From the NCBI RefSeq assembly GCF_900105135.1, contig NZ_LT629741.1, forward strand, positions 2,891,001-2,955,000: 64,000 nt of DNA, in the 5' to 3' direction. Positions 53,759 through 62,501 of the stretch are shown here, in pieces. Under the pieces are notes generated by a model that saw only the letters and a program-made list of their open reading frames with translations, was not told the DNA's origin and did no database searches. A program made the translations under genes and the position numbers. Every line of letters begins with the position of its first letter. The stretch's first letter is position 1. This DNA comes from Gramella sp. MAR_2010_147 (GTDB taxonomy: Bacteria; Bacteroidota; Bacteroidia; Flavobacteriales; Flavobacteriaceae).

Positions 53759-54520
53759 ATGAAAATTGTTGTTTCGCCAGCTAAAACGCTGGATTATGAA
53801 TCAAAATTACCAACTACCAGGGGAACCCAGCCTGAATTTTTGGAAACAGCGTCTAAACTGAACCGAAAACTTTCCCGGCAAAGCAAAAAGAAGATATCAG
53901 AATTGATGGGCATCAGCGATAAGCTGGCAGATCTTAATTATACCAGATACCAGGAATTTGTGGAAGAGCATGACAAAAAAACCTCCCGTCCTGCGATATA
54001 TGCTTTTAATGGGGATGTTTATACAGGACTTGATTCGTATACCATCCCAACAGATAAACTTGACAGACTTCAGAATTCCCTGAGAATTCTTTCTGGAATG
54101 TATGGTATTTTGAGACCTTTAGATCTTATTCAGCCTTATCGTCTTGAAATGGGAACGTCAATTGGGATTGAAAGAAAAAAAGATCTTTATGGAGTCTGGC
54201 AGAAAAAAGTAACGCAATTCCTGAATGACGAAATGGAAGATGACGAACTTTTTCTAAATCTTGCCAGTAACGAATATTTTAAAGCGGTTGATACTAAAAA
54301 ATTAAAAGTACCTGTGATCTCTCCGGTATTTAAAGATTTCAAAAACGGAAAGCTGAAGATCATTAGTTTTTTTGCTAAAAAAGCTCGAGGATCTATGGTG
54401 CGCTATATTATTGATAAGGATTGCAAAACCCTGGAGGATATAAAGGGATTTGACTACGATGATTATCGATACAGCGAGGAGCATACAGCGAATGAAAATG
54501 AACCGACTTTTATTAGGTAA
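53759..54520 (+). CDS. yaaA: Peroxide stress protein YaaA
   Basis: 253 residues of the DUF328/YaaA family that limits free iron and DNA damage under peroxide stress. [18 protein letters not shown] and [16 protein letters not shown] at the front; [32 protein letters not shown], and [18 protein letters not shown] further on, all diagnostic. Complete. Confidence 0.96.
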   Translation: MKIVVSPAKTLDYESKLPTTRGTQPEFLETASKLNRKLSRQSKKKISELMGISDKLADLNYTRYQEFVEEHDKKTSRPAIYAFNGDVYTGLDSYTIPTDKLDRLQNSLRILSGMYGILRPLDLIQPYRLEMGTSIGIERKKDLYGVWQKKVTQFLNDEMEDDELFLNLASNEYFKAVDTKKLKVPVISPVFKDFKNGKLKIISFFAKKARGSMVRYIIDKDCKTLEDIKGFDYDDYRYSEEHTANENEPTFIR

Positions 54521-54527
54521 GAAATTC

Positions 54528-54584
54528 CGTCAAGCTTAACTTGTTTCAGTTTTTCAAAGATCTTGAAACAAGTTCATGATAACG
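54528..54584. repeat. Palindromic intergenic repeat, copy 2
   Basis: CGTCAAGCTTAACTTGTTTC ... CTTGAAACAAGTTCATGATAACG. The AACTTGTTTCA and TGAAACAAGTT arms form an inverted repeat and the same words occur at 56.4 kb. Lies between yaaA and the UDG-like gene. Confidence 0.7.
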
Positions 54585-54603
54585 TTTTATAAAAATTGAA
54601 ATT

Positions 54604-55269
54604 TTGGAACTTTTCCACCACAAACATCCATATCCGCCATTTATTCCTGAAACAGCAACAAAACTGGTTGTAGGTACGCTACCACCGCCTAGATTCACAA
54701 AACGTGAATTTAAGGAAGATGACGTAGATTTTTGCTATGGAAGCCGCGATGGGCAGTTATGGATCATTTTGGATAGAATTTTTGACCTTAATCTGAAATT
54801 TGAAAATACACAGGAAGCGATTCAACAACGTAAAGATTTTCTAAAAAGAAGGGGTGTTGGAATTTGTGATGTAGTGGAAAGCAGTCGTAGAGAAAAGATT
54901 GATGCTTCAGATCTTGGTATGCAAAAAGTAGAATTACGTGATATGATCGCAATATTGCGAAAGCATCCTAAAATTGATACTTTGCTTTTTACCGGGGGAA
55001 ACTCCAAAAACGGACCGGAATTTTTCTTCAGAAGATATTTGAAAGAGAAACATCCAGCAATAAAAATGAAAGTAATTTCTAATAAATCGCCTAAAATACA
55101 TCAGTTCGTACTGGATGGAAGATTAATAAAGACTGTTTCACTCATTGCTCCTTCCGGGGCAGCAAATATTGCGGTTGGGAGTCAGCAGTTATATAAAGAT
55201 CTCAAAAAGAAAAACCCTGAATTCAATACTCTTGATTTCAGGGTTCTTCAGTATAAAGAATTTTTCTAA
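54604..55269 (+). CDS. Uracil-DNA glycosylase superfamily-like protein
   Basis: 221 residues, TTG start. ATKLVVGTLPPPRFTKREFK near residue 20 resembles the GxxPG segment of the UDG/SMUG-like fold; LLFTGGNSKNGPEFFFRRYL and SLIAPSGAANIAVG (S-P-S-like ending) fit the C-terminal loop. Such proteins are annotated as UDG-family or mismatch-specific. Base specificity and activity are unproven; the first motif lacks the usual acidic catalytic residue at a place I can identify. Confidence 0.65.
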   Translation: MELFHHKHPYPPFIPETATKLVVGTLPPPRFTKREFKEDDVDFCYGSRDGQLWIILDRIFDLNLKFENTQEAIQQRKDFLKRRGVGICDVVESSRREKIDASDLGMQKVELRDMIAILRKHPKIDTLLFTGGNSKNGPEFFFRRYLKEKHPAIKMKVISNKSPKIHQFVLDGRLIKTVSLIAPSGAANIAVGSQQLYKDLKKKNPEFNTLDFRVLQYKEFF

Positions 55270-55270
55270 T

Positions 55271-55405
55271 TCATTGCAATTCTTTCTTATCCTGGTCAGC
55301 CAGTGTGGTTGGTTTAATCTTAAACTTTTTACGTTTAGGTCTTAACTTTCCACTGGTGCCAATTGCAATTTTTCCTCTTTTTGTTTTTTTATCGCCTTTA
55401 CCCAT
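55271..55405 (-). CDS. 30S ribosomal protein THX
   Basis: A 44-residue very basic protein reading MGKGDKKTKRGKIAIGTSGK then LRPKRKKFKIKPTTLADQ. The MGKGDKKTxRGKI-xxGTxGxxRPK core is that of THX (S31), which lies near the top of the 30S head. The C-terminal tail of about 18 residues is longer than in the approximately 26-residue Thermus form; longer versions are typical of Bacteroidetes. It ends two bases before the convergent UDG-like stop. Confidence 0.9.
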   Translation of the reverse strand: MGKGDKKTKRGKIAIGTSGKLRPKRKKFKIKPTTLADQDKKELQ

Positions 55406-55408
55406 AAA

Positions 55409-55552
55409 TCACTTTTTATTCTGTTGATCCTTTATGGTTTTTTCATCAATGTCCACCTTATTCGTTTCTTCGTTCCGATTTCCAGTTGGATTTGTAGGAT
55501 TCTTTTGCTCCTTACTTCTTTCCTTGTGTTTATCTTCAATTGGTCCTCCCAT
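55409..55552 (-). CDS. Small hydrophilic protein, unknown
   Basis: A 47-residue frame reading MGGPIEDKHKERSKEQKNPT then NPTGNRNEETNKVDIDEKTI and KDQQNKK. Its stop is three bases before the THX start, and it shares its direction, so it looks like a leader gene of THX. It is charged and likely disordered; no family recognised. It could be non-coding, but its clean start and spacing favour a gene. Confidence 0.55.
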   Translation of the reverse strand: MGGPIEDKHKERSKEQKNPTNPTGNRNEETNKVDIDEKTIKDQQNKK

Positions 55553-55623
55553 AACAGTTGTTTTTAAGATTTAAACTAAGATAAGCAGAACTCGTCTTAA
55601 AAGCTGCTAAGATGTTGTTACAA

Positions 55624-56394
55624 TTAGGTTAAAGCTTTAACACTTTGAACAAATGAACCAATATTTGAAGTCCCCTTTTCATTTAAATGTTTGATGAAAG
55701 CACTGCCAATAATCGCTCCTTTAGAATATTCTGTAGCCTGATTAAAGGTTTCGTTATCCTTTATTCCGAAGCCGACAATTTGAGGGTTTTTGAGCTGAAG
55801 ATCATTTATTCTCTTGAAGTAAGCTCTGGTGTCTTCTCCAAAACCACTTGTGGAACCGGTTACACTGGCACTGCTTACCATATAAATAAATCCGTTGGAC
55901 ACTGAATCAATAAACTGAATACGTTCATCTGAAGTCTGCGGAGTGATCAAAAAGATATTTCTCAAGCCATATTTTTTAAACAACTCCTGGTATTGTTCAT
56001 GGTAAACATCTACCGGAAGATCAGGGATAATGAGTCCGTCGATACCAGTTTCCTGGCATTTTCTGCAAAACTCCTCAACTCCAAATTGAAGTATAGGATT
56101 AAAGTAACCCATAATAATTAGTGGAATTTCCACTTTCTCCCTAATATTTTTCAGTTGCTCAAATAATTTGAAAGTCGTCATTCCTTTTTTTAACGCTTTG
56201 GTAGAACTTTCCTGAATAGTAGGCCCATCTGCTAGAGGATCACTAAATGGCAATCCAATTTCAATAAAATCGACACCGCTTTTTTCCAGATCAACAATGA
56301 TCTTTTCAGTATCCCCAAAATCCGGATATCCGGAAGTGAAATAAATAGATAGGAGTTTATGATCTTCCTGTAATTTTTTATTTATTCTGTTCAT
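55624..56394 (-). CDS. trpA: Tryptophan synthase alpha subunit
   Basis: Cleaves indole-glycerol phosphate to indole, which is tunnelled to TrpB. 256 residues: SIYFTSGYPDFGDTEKIIVD, catalytic Glu in FIEIGLPFSDPLADGPTIQE (E49-type), GLIIPDLPVDVYHEQYQEL (D60-type) and VGFGIKDNETF. Last gene of the operon, separated from trpB by an 80-base gap holding a palindromic repeat. Confidence 0.97.
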   Translation of the reverse strand: MNRINKKLQEDHKLLSIYFTSGYPDFGDTEKIIVDLEKSGVDFIEIGLPFSDPLADGPTIQESSTKALKKGMTTFKLFEQLKNIREKVEIPLIIMGYFNPILQFGVEEFCRKCQETGIDGLIIPDLPVDVYHEQYQELFKKYGLRNIFLITPQTSDERIQFIDSVSNGFIYMVSSASVTGSTSGFGEDTRAYFKRINDLQLKNPQIVGFGIKDNETFNQATEYSKGAIIGSAFIKHLNEKGTSNIGSFVQSVKALT

Positions 56395-56414
56395 TTTTAA
56401 AGGTCACTTTGAAC

Positions 56415-56472
56415 CGTCATTCTGAACTTGTTTCAGAATCTCATGAGACGCTGAAACAAGTTCAGCGTGACG
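56415..56472. repeat. Palindromic intergenic repeat, copy 3 (inside trp operon)
   Basis: CGTCA...TGACG ends enclose a perfect inverted repeat: CTGAACTTGTTTCAG (56422-56436) and CTGAAACAAGTTCAG (56451-56465), 14-base loop. It fills the trpB-trpA gap; the transcript would fold into a stable hairpin there. Confidence 0.9.
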
Positions 56473-56474
56473 TA

Positions 56475-57656
56475 TTATAGATTAAAATATTCGATATACG
56501 TATTAAGGTCTTTATCTCCACGTCCTGAAAGATTTACTACCACGATATCATCTTCCTTAAATTTCCTGTTTTCAAAAATGGCCAGCGCATGAGAAGTTTC
56601 AATAGCGGGAATAATACCTTCCAGTTTTGCCAGTTCCAGACCAGCTTTCATAGCAGCTTCATCGGTAACACTTATAAATTCACCTCTTCCACTGGTAAAC
56701 AGGTTAGCGTGCATGGGTCCAACTCCAGGATAATCGAGTCCGGCAGAAATAGAATAGGGTTCGGTAATTTGCCCGTCACCTGTTTGCATCAATAAAGTTT
56801 TACTTCCATGGATGATTCCAGCTTTTCCTAGCGCTGAGGTAGCTGCACTTTCACCAGAATCAATTCCCTTGCCGGCAGCTTCTACAGCAATAATTCCAAC
56901 CTCAGGATTATCTAAATAATGATAATATGCGCCGGCAGCGTTACTTCCGCCGCCTACACAGGCCACGACATAATTGGGGTCTTCCTTACCTTCCTTTTCT
57001 TTCAGCTGAACTTTGATCTCTTCAGAAATTACCGCCTGAAATCTTGCAACCATATCTGGATAGGGATGTGGCCCTACTACAGATCCAATAATATAATGTG
57101 TATCTACCGGGTTATTGATCCAGTCACGAATGGCTTCATTAGTCGCATCTTTAAGCGTGCGGCTTCCAGATTTAGCAGGAATCACTTTGGCACCAAGCAT
57201 TTTCATTCTGGCTACGTTAGGTGCCTGGCGATCTATATCAATTTCGCCCATATAGACAATGCATTCCATTCCCATTAACGCACATACAGTAGCTGTCGCT
57301 ACTCCATGCTGACCTGCTCCGGTTTCTGCAATAATTCTGTTTTTACCAAGTTTTTGAGCCATTAAGATTTGGCCAATGGTATTGTTTACTTTGTGGGCAC
57401 CAGTATGACAAAGATCTTCTCTTTTTAGATATACTTTTGTACCATATTTCTCACTAAATCTTTTTGCATAATAGAGTGGTGTAGGGCGACCTACATATTC
57501 TTTCAGAAGTTCTTTGAACTCCTTCTGAAAAGATTCTTCTTTCATGATATCCAGATAGCGTGAACGCAATTCTTCCACATTTGGATATAACATTTCAGGG
57601 ATATAGGCACCGCCAAATTCACCATAATATCCTTTTTCATCAACCTGATAGCTCAT
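56475..57656 (-). CDS. trpB: Tryptophan synthase beta subunit
   Basis: PLP enzyme joining indole and serine. 393 residues: [23 protein letters not shown] Lys in [52 protein letters not shown] and [11 protein letters not shown]. One base separates it from the trpF stop. Complete. Confidence 0.98.
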   Translation of the reverse strand: MSYQVDEKGYYGEFGGAYIPEMLYPNVEELRSRYLDIMKEESFQKEFKELLKEYVGRPTPLYYAKRFSEKYGTKVYLKREDLCHTGAHKVNNTIGQILMAQKLGKNRIIAETGAGQHGVATATVCALMGMECIVYMGEIDIDRQAPNVARMKMLGAKVIPAKSGSRTLKDATNEAIRDWINNPVDTHYIIGSVVGPHPYPDMVARFQAVISEEIKVQLKEKEGKEDPNYVVACVGGGSNAAGAYYHYLDNPEVGIIAVEAAGKGIDSGESAATSALGKAGIIHGSKTLLMQTGDGQITEPYSISAGLDYPGVGPMHANLFTSGRGEFISVTDEAAMKAGLELAKLEGIIPAIETSHALAIFENRKFKEDDIVVVNLSGRGDKDLNTYIEYFNL

Positions 57657-57657
57657 T

Positions 57658-58371
57658 CTATAAATTTATCTGAGTTTTAAAATCTTTCAATTCCTTTAAT
57701 TTTTTTAAGCCGGGTTTCAATTCGAACTTACTATTTACATCTACGGCATACAGTAGATCTGGTTTACCTTTTCGGTAAAAATGACTTTTCAATTCAGCGA
57801 TTGCTTTTCCATGTTCGGGGCCAATACCACCGCTCAAAAAGAACGGAGTGTTAGAAGGATAATTTTCTAAAATTTTCCAGTCGAAGTTAGTTCCATTGCC
57901 TCCTCGCAGTGTCCCTTTTGTATCAAAAAGGAAATAATCAACAATACCTTCAAAAGCTTTTATTTCCTGAAAATCAAAATCATCGCTAACAGAAAAAACT
58001 TTAATCAATTCTGGTGTATTTCCAGATTTCTGAAGTTCAGTTTTAAGATCTTTCGCGAAACCTGCAGATTCATCACCGTGAAGTTGAACCGCATGTAAAT
58101 TATATTTGGAAACCCTTTCTGTGATTTCCTGAATTTCAGCATTTACAAACACACCTGTTAATTTAATTTCAGGAGCCATCAAGGGAAGTTCTCCATCAAA
58201 ATAACGCGGTGATTTTTTATAAAATATCAGTCCCATATAATCAGGTTGTAATTCTGATACCTGAATCATATTTCCGGCCTGCTGCATTCCGCAAACCTTG
58301 AGGCTCAATCCTGAACTTTGTCCAGAGGCCGAAGTGATCAGGGCTTTTTCTTTCGTGTTATTTTGATCCAT
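57658..58371 (-). CDS. trpF: Phosphoribosylanthranilate isomerase
   Basis: 237 residues, of which about the first 22 ([20 protein letters not shown]) are an unusual extension before the standard start [12 protein letters not shown]. The beta/alpha barrel has [51 protein letters not shown] and [15 protein letters not shown]. Catalytic Cys and Asp are present. The ATG abuts the trpC stop without a gap. Confidence 0.95.
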   Translation of the reverse strand: MDQNNTKEKALITSASGQSSGLSLKVCGMQQAGNMIQVSELQPDYMGLIFYKKSPRYFDGELPLMAPEIKLTGVFVNAEIQEITERVSKYNLHAVQLHGDESAGFAKDLKTELQKSGNTPELIKVFSVSDDFDFQEIKAFEGIVDYFLFDTKGTLRGGNGTNFDWKILENYPSNTPFFLSGGIGPEHGKAIAELKSHFYRKGKPDLLYAVDVNSKFELKPGLKKLKELKDFKTQINL

Positions 58372-59160
58372 TTATACCATAGCTTTTAATTCTGTAATAA
58401 ACTTCTTCGCCGCAGCTCCGGGATTATTCGTCTTCATAAAATTCTCGCCGATCAGGAATCCTTCGTAGCCGTAATTTTTAAGATCTGCAATTGCTGCAAT
58501 AGTACTAATTCCGCTTTCTGAAACTTTTACAAACTCATTTGGGATGAGTTTCGATAGCTTTTTTGAATTATCAATACTTACTTCAAAAGTCTTTAAGTTT
58601 CGGTTATTAACACCAATCATATCGGTATTTACCTTTAATGATTTTTGTAATTCTTTCTCATTATGAACTTCCAGCAGAACATCCATGCCAAGCTTTTTTG
58701 CTGAATCTGCAAGATAGATTAATTGTTTTTCAGATAAAACCGCAGCGATCAATAGAATGGCATCTGCACCATAGGCTTTTGCTTCGGAAACCTGATATTC
58801 ATCGATCATAAATTCCTTCCTAAGAATAGGTGTTTTAACTGAAGCACGTGCGTATAGCAGATCTTCCAGTGAACCACCGAAGTATTTCCCGTCTGTAAGT
58901 ACTGAGATTCCTGAAACATCAGCTTCTTCATAGCCTTTCGCTACATCCTGAACATTCAGGCTTTGATTAATAACAGATTTTGAAGGCGATCTTCTTTTAT
59001 GTTCCGCGATAATACCAGAACCGGTTCGTAAATTTTCAGCCAGTGAAACACATTTTCTGTCAAATAGAACCGATTTTTCTAATTGCTGAACCGGAATTAG
59101 TGATTTCTTTAATTCAACTTCTTTGAATTTATCTGCAATGATCTTATCGAGAATGTTCAT
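58372..59160 (-). CDS. trpC: Indole-3-glycerol-phosphate synthase
   Basis: 262 residues: IIAEHKRRSPSKSVINQSLN (substrate Lys and Ser), SVLTDGKYFGGSLEDLLYAR, ILRKEFMIDEYQVSEAKAYG, MIGVNNRNLKTFEVSIDNSK and VSESGISTIAAI. It is a separate gene, not fused to trpF as in enterobacteria. Five bases from trpD. Confidence 0.97.
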   Translation of the reverse strand: MNILDKIIADKFKEVELKKSLIPVQQLEKSVLFDRKCVSLAENLRTGSGIIAEHKRRSPSKSVINQSLNVQDVAKGYEEADVSGISVLTDGKYFGGSLEDLLYARASVKTPILRKEFMIDEYQVSEAKAYGADAILLIAAVLSEKQLIYLADSAKKLGMDVLLEVHNEKELQKSLKVNTDMIGVNNRNLKTFEVSIDNSKKLSKLIPNEFVKVSESGISTIAAIADLKNYGYEGFLIGENFMKTNNPGAAAKKFITELKAMV

Positions 59161-59165
59161 TTAAT

Positions 59166-60161
59166 TCAATTTTGACTTAATTCCTGTAATTTTTTAAAAC
59201 TTTCGAAGGCTTTACCAGATTCCAAAGATTCTTTTGCTGCAACAAAACCATCCTGCGGACTCAAATTTCTGGAAGTTGCAATTGCCATACCTGCATTTGC
59301 GCAAATCACATTATTGTGTGCTTCGTTGCCTTTTCCTTTTAGAATATTGGTTAAAATTTCAGCTGAAGTTTCAATAGAGCCGCCGCCGGCAATTTCTGTT
59401 TGTTTTAATTCTGAAACTCCAAAATCTGAAGCTTTCAGGATTCTTTCAGAATAATTACTAATACTTTTAGTTTCGCCGGTAAGAGAAATCTCGTCATAGC
59501 CATCTAACGAATGTAAAATCGTATAATTCTTATCGGTATTTTGATAGAGATAAGCATACATTCTTGCCAATTCAAGACTAAAAACTCCCACCAGTTGATT
59601 TTTTGGAAAAGCTGGATTTACCATAGGTCCCAACATATTGAAAAAAGTTTTTACCGCCAGACTTTTTCTAACCGGTCCAACATTTTTCATTGCCGGGTGA
59701 AATAACGGAGCATGTAAAATACAAATATTGGCCTGATCTATACATTTTTCCAGGAAACCGGCATTACTGCTAAATTTGATTCCAAGATATTCCATCACAT
59801 TGGAACTTCCACTCACCGAGGAAACCCCATAATTACCATGTTTGGCAACTTTTACACCGGCGCCGGCAGTAACAAAGGAGGAGGTGGTAGAAATATTAAA
59901 AGTGTCTTTCCCATCGCCGCCAGTTCCACAGAGATCTACGGCATCGTAACCAGATAGATCTACTTTTATACATAATTCCAGTAGGGCATCTCTAAAACCT
60001 TCCAGCTCTTCAATGGTGATACTTCTCATCATATAAACCGTTAGAAAAGCAGCGATCTGTGTTTCATTATATTTCCCTTCTGAAATATTGAAAATCACCT
60101 GCTTGGCTTCTTCGGTGCTAATAGTTTCGTGACTAATAAGCCTGTTTAAAAGTTCTTTCAT
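59166..60161 (-). CDS. trpD: Anthranilate phosphoribosyltransferase
   Basis: 331 residues. AVDLCGTGGDGKDTFNISTT (GTGGD), VKVAKHGNYGVSSVSGSSNV (KHGNxxxxS) and FHPAMKNVGPVRKSLAVKTF, NMLGPMVNP. It transfers phosphoribose from PRPP to anthranilate. Not fused to trpG. A repeat lies between it and trpG. Confidence 0.97.
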   Translation of the reverse strand: MKELLNRLISHETISTEEAKQVIFNISEGKYNETQIAAFLTVYMMRSITIEELEGFRDALLELCIKVDLSGYDAVDLCGTGGDGKDTFNISTTSSFVTAGAGVKVAKHGNYGVSSVSGSSNVMEYLGIKFSSNAGFLEKCIDQANICILHAPLFHPAMKNVGPVRKSLAVKTFFNMLGPMVNPAFPKNQLVGVFSLELARMYAYLYQNTDKNYTILHSLDGYDEISLTGETKSISNYSERILKASDFGVSELKQTEIAGGGSIETSAEILTNILKGKGNEAHNNVICANAGMAIATSRNLSPQDGFVAAKESLESGKAFESFKKLQELSQN

Positions 60162-60182
60162 ATTTATAATATCTTCACTGCG

Positions 60183-60238
60183 CCAAGCTGAACTTGATTT
60201 AGCTTCTCTAGAGATCCTGGATTTATTTCAGGATGACG
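60183..60238. repeat. Palindromic intergenic repeat, degenerate copy 4 (inside trp operon)
   Basis: CCAAGCTGAACTTGATTTAG ... GGATTTATTTCAGGATGACG: half matches to the other copies, with weak pairing. Fills the trpG-trpD gap (about 89 bases), otherwise without a gene. Confidence 0.65.
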
Positions 60239-60250
60239 AATTTTATCAAT

Positions 60251-60883
60251 TTATAGAATTGGTTTTTCTGATTTTGATATTTCCTCTTTCTGAACGTTAT
60301 CAGAATTAGGACCATTTACCCAGTTTTTGATCATTTTTTTTCCTTCAGGAGTAAGCACAGATTCAGGATGAAACTGAACTCCGCGTACATCAAATTCATT
60401 ATGTCTTAACGACATAATTTCTCCTTTCTCGTCATAGCTTGTAGCCTGTAAAGTAGGAGGTAAGCTTTTTTCCACAACCCAGGAATGATATCTTCCCACC
60501 ATTAATTCTTTTTCCAGGCCAGCAAATAAATATTCGTCATTTACGAACAACTCAATTTTAGTGGCTACCCCGTGATGAACTTCATCTAGATTCAATAATT
60601 TACCGCCGAAAACTTCGCCAATTGCCTGCATTCCCAAGCAAACGCCAAGAATGCTTTTTGTAGCCGCATATTTTTCAATGATCGGTTTTAGAAGTCCGGC
60701 TTCCTCAGGGATTCCGGGACCGGGAGACAATAGGATTTTGTCATATTCTTCCACATCATCTATATGCAACTGATCGTTTCTCTTTACTATCACCTTGCAA
60801 TCTAGTTCCTCAAGATAATGTACCAGATTATACACAAACGAATCGTAATTATCTATTACCAGTATTTTCTTTATCTCTTTCAT
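60251..60883 (-). CDS. trpG: Anthranilate synthase glutamine amidotransferase subunit
   Basis: 210 residues from the ATG at 60883; the upstream in-frame codons belong to the 3' end of trpE and are not used. ILVIDNYDSFVYNLVHYLEE, LSPGPGIPEEAGL, nucleophile Cys in ILGVCLGMQAIGEVFGG, VGRYHSWVV and VQFHPESVLTPEGKKMI (His/Glu of the triad). Provides ammonia to TrpE; may also serve para-aminobenzoate synthesis. Confidence 0.97.
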   Translation of the reverse strand: MKEIKKILVIDNYDSFVYNLVHYLEELDCKVIVKRNDQLHIDDVEEYDKILLSPGPGIPEEAGLLKPIIEKYAATKSILGVCLGMQAIGEVFGGKLLNLDEVHHGVATKIELFVNDEYLFAGLEKELMVGRYHSWVVEKSLPPTLQATSYDEKGEIMSLRHNEFDVRGVQFHPESVLTPEGKKMIKNWVNGPNSDNVQKEEISKSEKPIL

Positions 60884-60884
60884 T

Positions 60885-62279
60885 CTAAATTTCTTCAGCA
60901 ATTTCAAGGGCTTTAGTTAAAGCTCCTAATTTATTATAAACTTCCTGTAGTTCGTTTTCAGGTTTAGATTCTGAAACAATTCCGGCTCCGGCCTGATAAT
61001 GTAATTCATGGTTTTTACTCACAAAAGACCTGATGATAATGGCATGATTAAAGTTGCCTTCAAAATCCATAAAACCAATCGCTCCACCATATGCGCTACG
61101 ATTAACATTTTCAAATTTCTCAATGAGTTTAAGAGCCATCGGTTTTGGAGCACCACTTAAAGTTCCGGCAGGAAAGGTATCAGCTACGATTTGTGGGGTG
61201 GAAACATTGGGATGTTTTTTTCCGGTTACTTTACTTACCAAGTGAATTACATGAGAGAAAAACTGAATTTCACGATAATTTTCGACTTTCACATCGCTTC
61301 CGTTTCGACTTAGATCATTTCTGGCAAGATCTACCAACATCACATGCTCAGAATTCTCTTTTTCATCAACCGCTAATTCTTTAGCGATTTCAGCATCTTT
61401 TTCATCATTTCCGGTTCTCTTGAAGGTGCCGGCGATGGGATGAATTTCAGCTCTTCCCTTATCAACAACCAACTGCGCTTCCGGAGAACTACCGAAAATT
61501 TTAAAGTTTCCGTAGTCGAAATAGAAGAGATAAGGGGAAGGGTTTACGTTTCGTAAAGCCCGATACACATTAAATTCATCACCCTTAAATTTCTGAGAGA
61601 ATCTTCGGGACAGCACCAATTGAAATACGTCCCCGCGATGGCAATGTTCTTTCGCTTCTTTTACTACGGTTTTATATTCTTCATCTGTTAAATTGGATTT
61701 AGGCTTATCATTCCTGCTAAAATTATAAGAAGCAAAGTTCTTTACTTTCAATAATTGTTCAATTTCTCCGATCTTATTTTCTGAATCATATGAATGATCA
61801 AAAATATAGGCCTCATTCTTGAAGTGATTGATGGCAATTATGTTCTGATAAACGGCGTAATAAATATCAGGGATCTTAAGGTCTTTCTCTTTTCTGGTTA
61901 CGTTTACATTTTCAAAATATCGAACCGAATCATAAGCGATATATCCAAAAAGACCGTTATTGATGAACTTGAATTCAGAAGAATCTGTCTTGAACATCTG
62001 TGAGAATTTCTGAATTTCCTGTGGTACCGAAACCTTTTTATCAATATTTAAAGTTTTCAAGCTTCCATTGGGAAATGTGGTGGTAATCATTTCATTTTCC
62101 AGTTTAAAGGAAGCGATGGGATTGCAACAGATATAGGAAAAACTATTGTCACTGGCGTGATAATCGCTACTTTCCAGCAATAAGCTATTAGGGTACTTGT
62201 CCCGTAACTTTAGATAGATACTTACCGGGGTAATCGTATCAGCAAGAATTTTTTTATAGGATGTGTTTAGTTGAAACAT
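60885..62279 (-). CDS. trpE: Anthranilate synthase component I
   Basis: 464 residues of the chorismate-binding family. N-terminal NSLLLESSDYHASDNSFSYI includes the LLES motif tied to feedback inhibition by Trp. Catalytic end: SSPEAQLVVDKGRAEIHPIA, HVMLVDLARNDLSRNGSDVK, FPAGTLSGAPKPMALKLIE and YGGAIGFMDFEGNFNHAIII. First structural gene, behind an attenuator. Confidence 0.97.
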   Translation of the reverse strand: MFQLNTSYKKILADTITPVSIYLKLRDKYPNSLLLESSDYHASDNSFSYICCNPIASFKLENEMITTTFPNGSLKTLNIDKKVSVPQEIQKFSQMFKTDSSEFKFINNGLFGYIAYDSVRYFENVNVTRKEKDLKIPDIYYAVYQNIIAINHFKNEAYIFDHSYDSENKIGEIEQLLKVKNFASYNFSRNDKPKSNLTDEEYKTVVKEAKEHCHRGDVFQLVLSRRFSQKFKGDEFNVYRALRNVNPSPYLFYFDYGNFKIFGSSPEAQLVVDKGRAEIHPIAGTFKRTGNDEKDAEIAKELAVDEKENSEHVMLVDLARNDLSRNGSDVKVENYREIQFFSHVIHLVSKVTGKKHPNVSTPQIVADTFPAGTLSGAPKPMALKLIEKFENVNRSAYGGAIGFMDFEGNFNHAIIIRSFVSKNHELHYQAGAGIVSESKPENELQEVYNKLGALTKALEIAEEI

Positions 62280-62302
62280 GTAAAGTAGATTTTATGCAAT
62301 AA

Positions 62303-62332
62303 AAAAAGGCTTGTCGTGAAACAAGCCTTTTT
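62303..62332 (-). terminator. trp attenuator terminator
   Basis: AAAAAGGCTTGT / ACAAGCCTTTTT with a six-base loop, plus an A/T extension giving a T run on the minus strand, 24 bases before trpE. Its loop (minus TTCACGA, 62314-62320) can pair with TCGTGAG at the leader stop codon (62361-62367), a possible antiterminator. Confidence 0.85.
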
Positions 62333-62361
62333 AATTTCTATATTGAAAATAGCAGTTTAGC

Positions 62362-62409
62362 TCACGAAGTTTGACGTAAGTTATTCCACCACCAGTTATT
62401 TCTATTCAT
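62362..62409 (-). CDS. trpL: trp leader peptide
   Basis: A 15-residue open frame, MNRNNWWWNNLRQTS, with three consecutive Trp codons (62386-62394) and a TGA stop 29 bases before the terminator. An in-frame ATG three codons earlier would make it 18 residues, but that ATG lies at about the expected transcription start. It is the classical attenuation sensor: stalling at Trp codons when Trp-tRNA is short. Confidence 0.88.
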   Translation of the reverse strand: MNRNNWWWNNLRQTS

Positions 62410-62423
62410 TTTAAACATGACCT

Positions 62424-62454
62424 CAAAGATAGAGATGAAATTTTTCTAAACAAA
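62424..62454 (-). promoter_or_regulatory. Promoter of the trp operon
   Basis: On the minus strand TTTG (62454-62451), a 19-base spacer and TATCTTTG (62431-62424): a perfect match to the Bacteroidetes consensus. Transcription would begin near 62418, giving the leader peptide a 5' leader of some ten bases. Confidence 0.85.
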
Positions 62455-62501
62455 TATTTTTTTAAATAAAATCCCTAAGGATGAATTCCGGGAAAATATT
62501 C

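Noticed and set aside
60884..60907. Earlier start for trpG overlapping trpE
   Set aside because: The eight extra codons are the end of trpE in another frame; the ATG at 60883 begins the standard trpG N-terminus.
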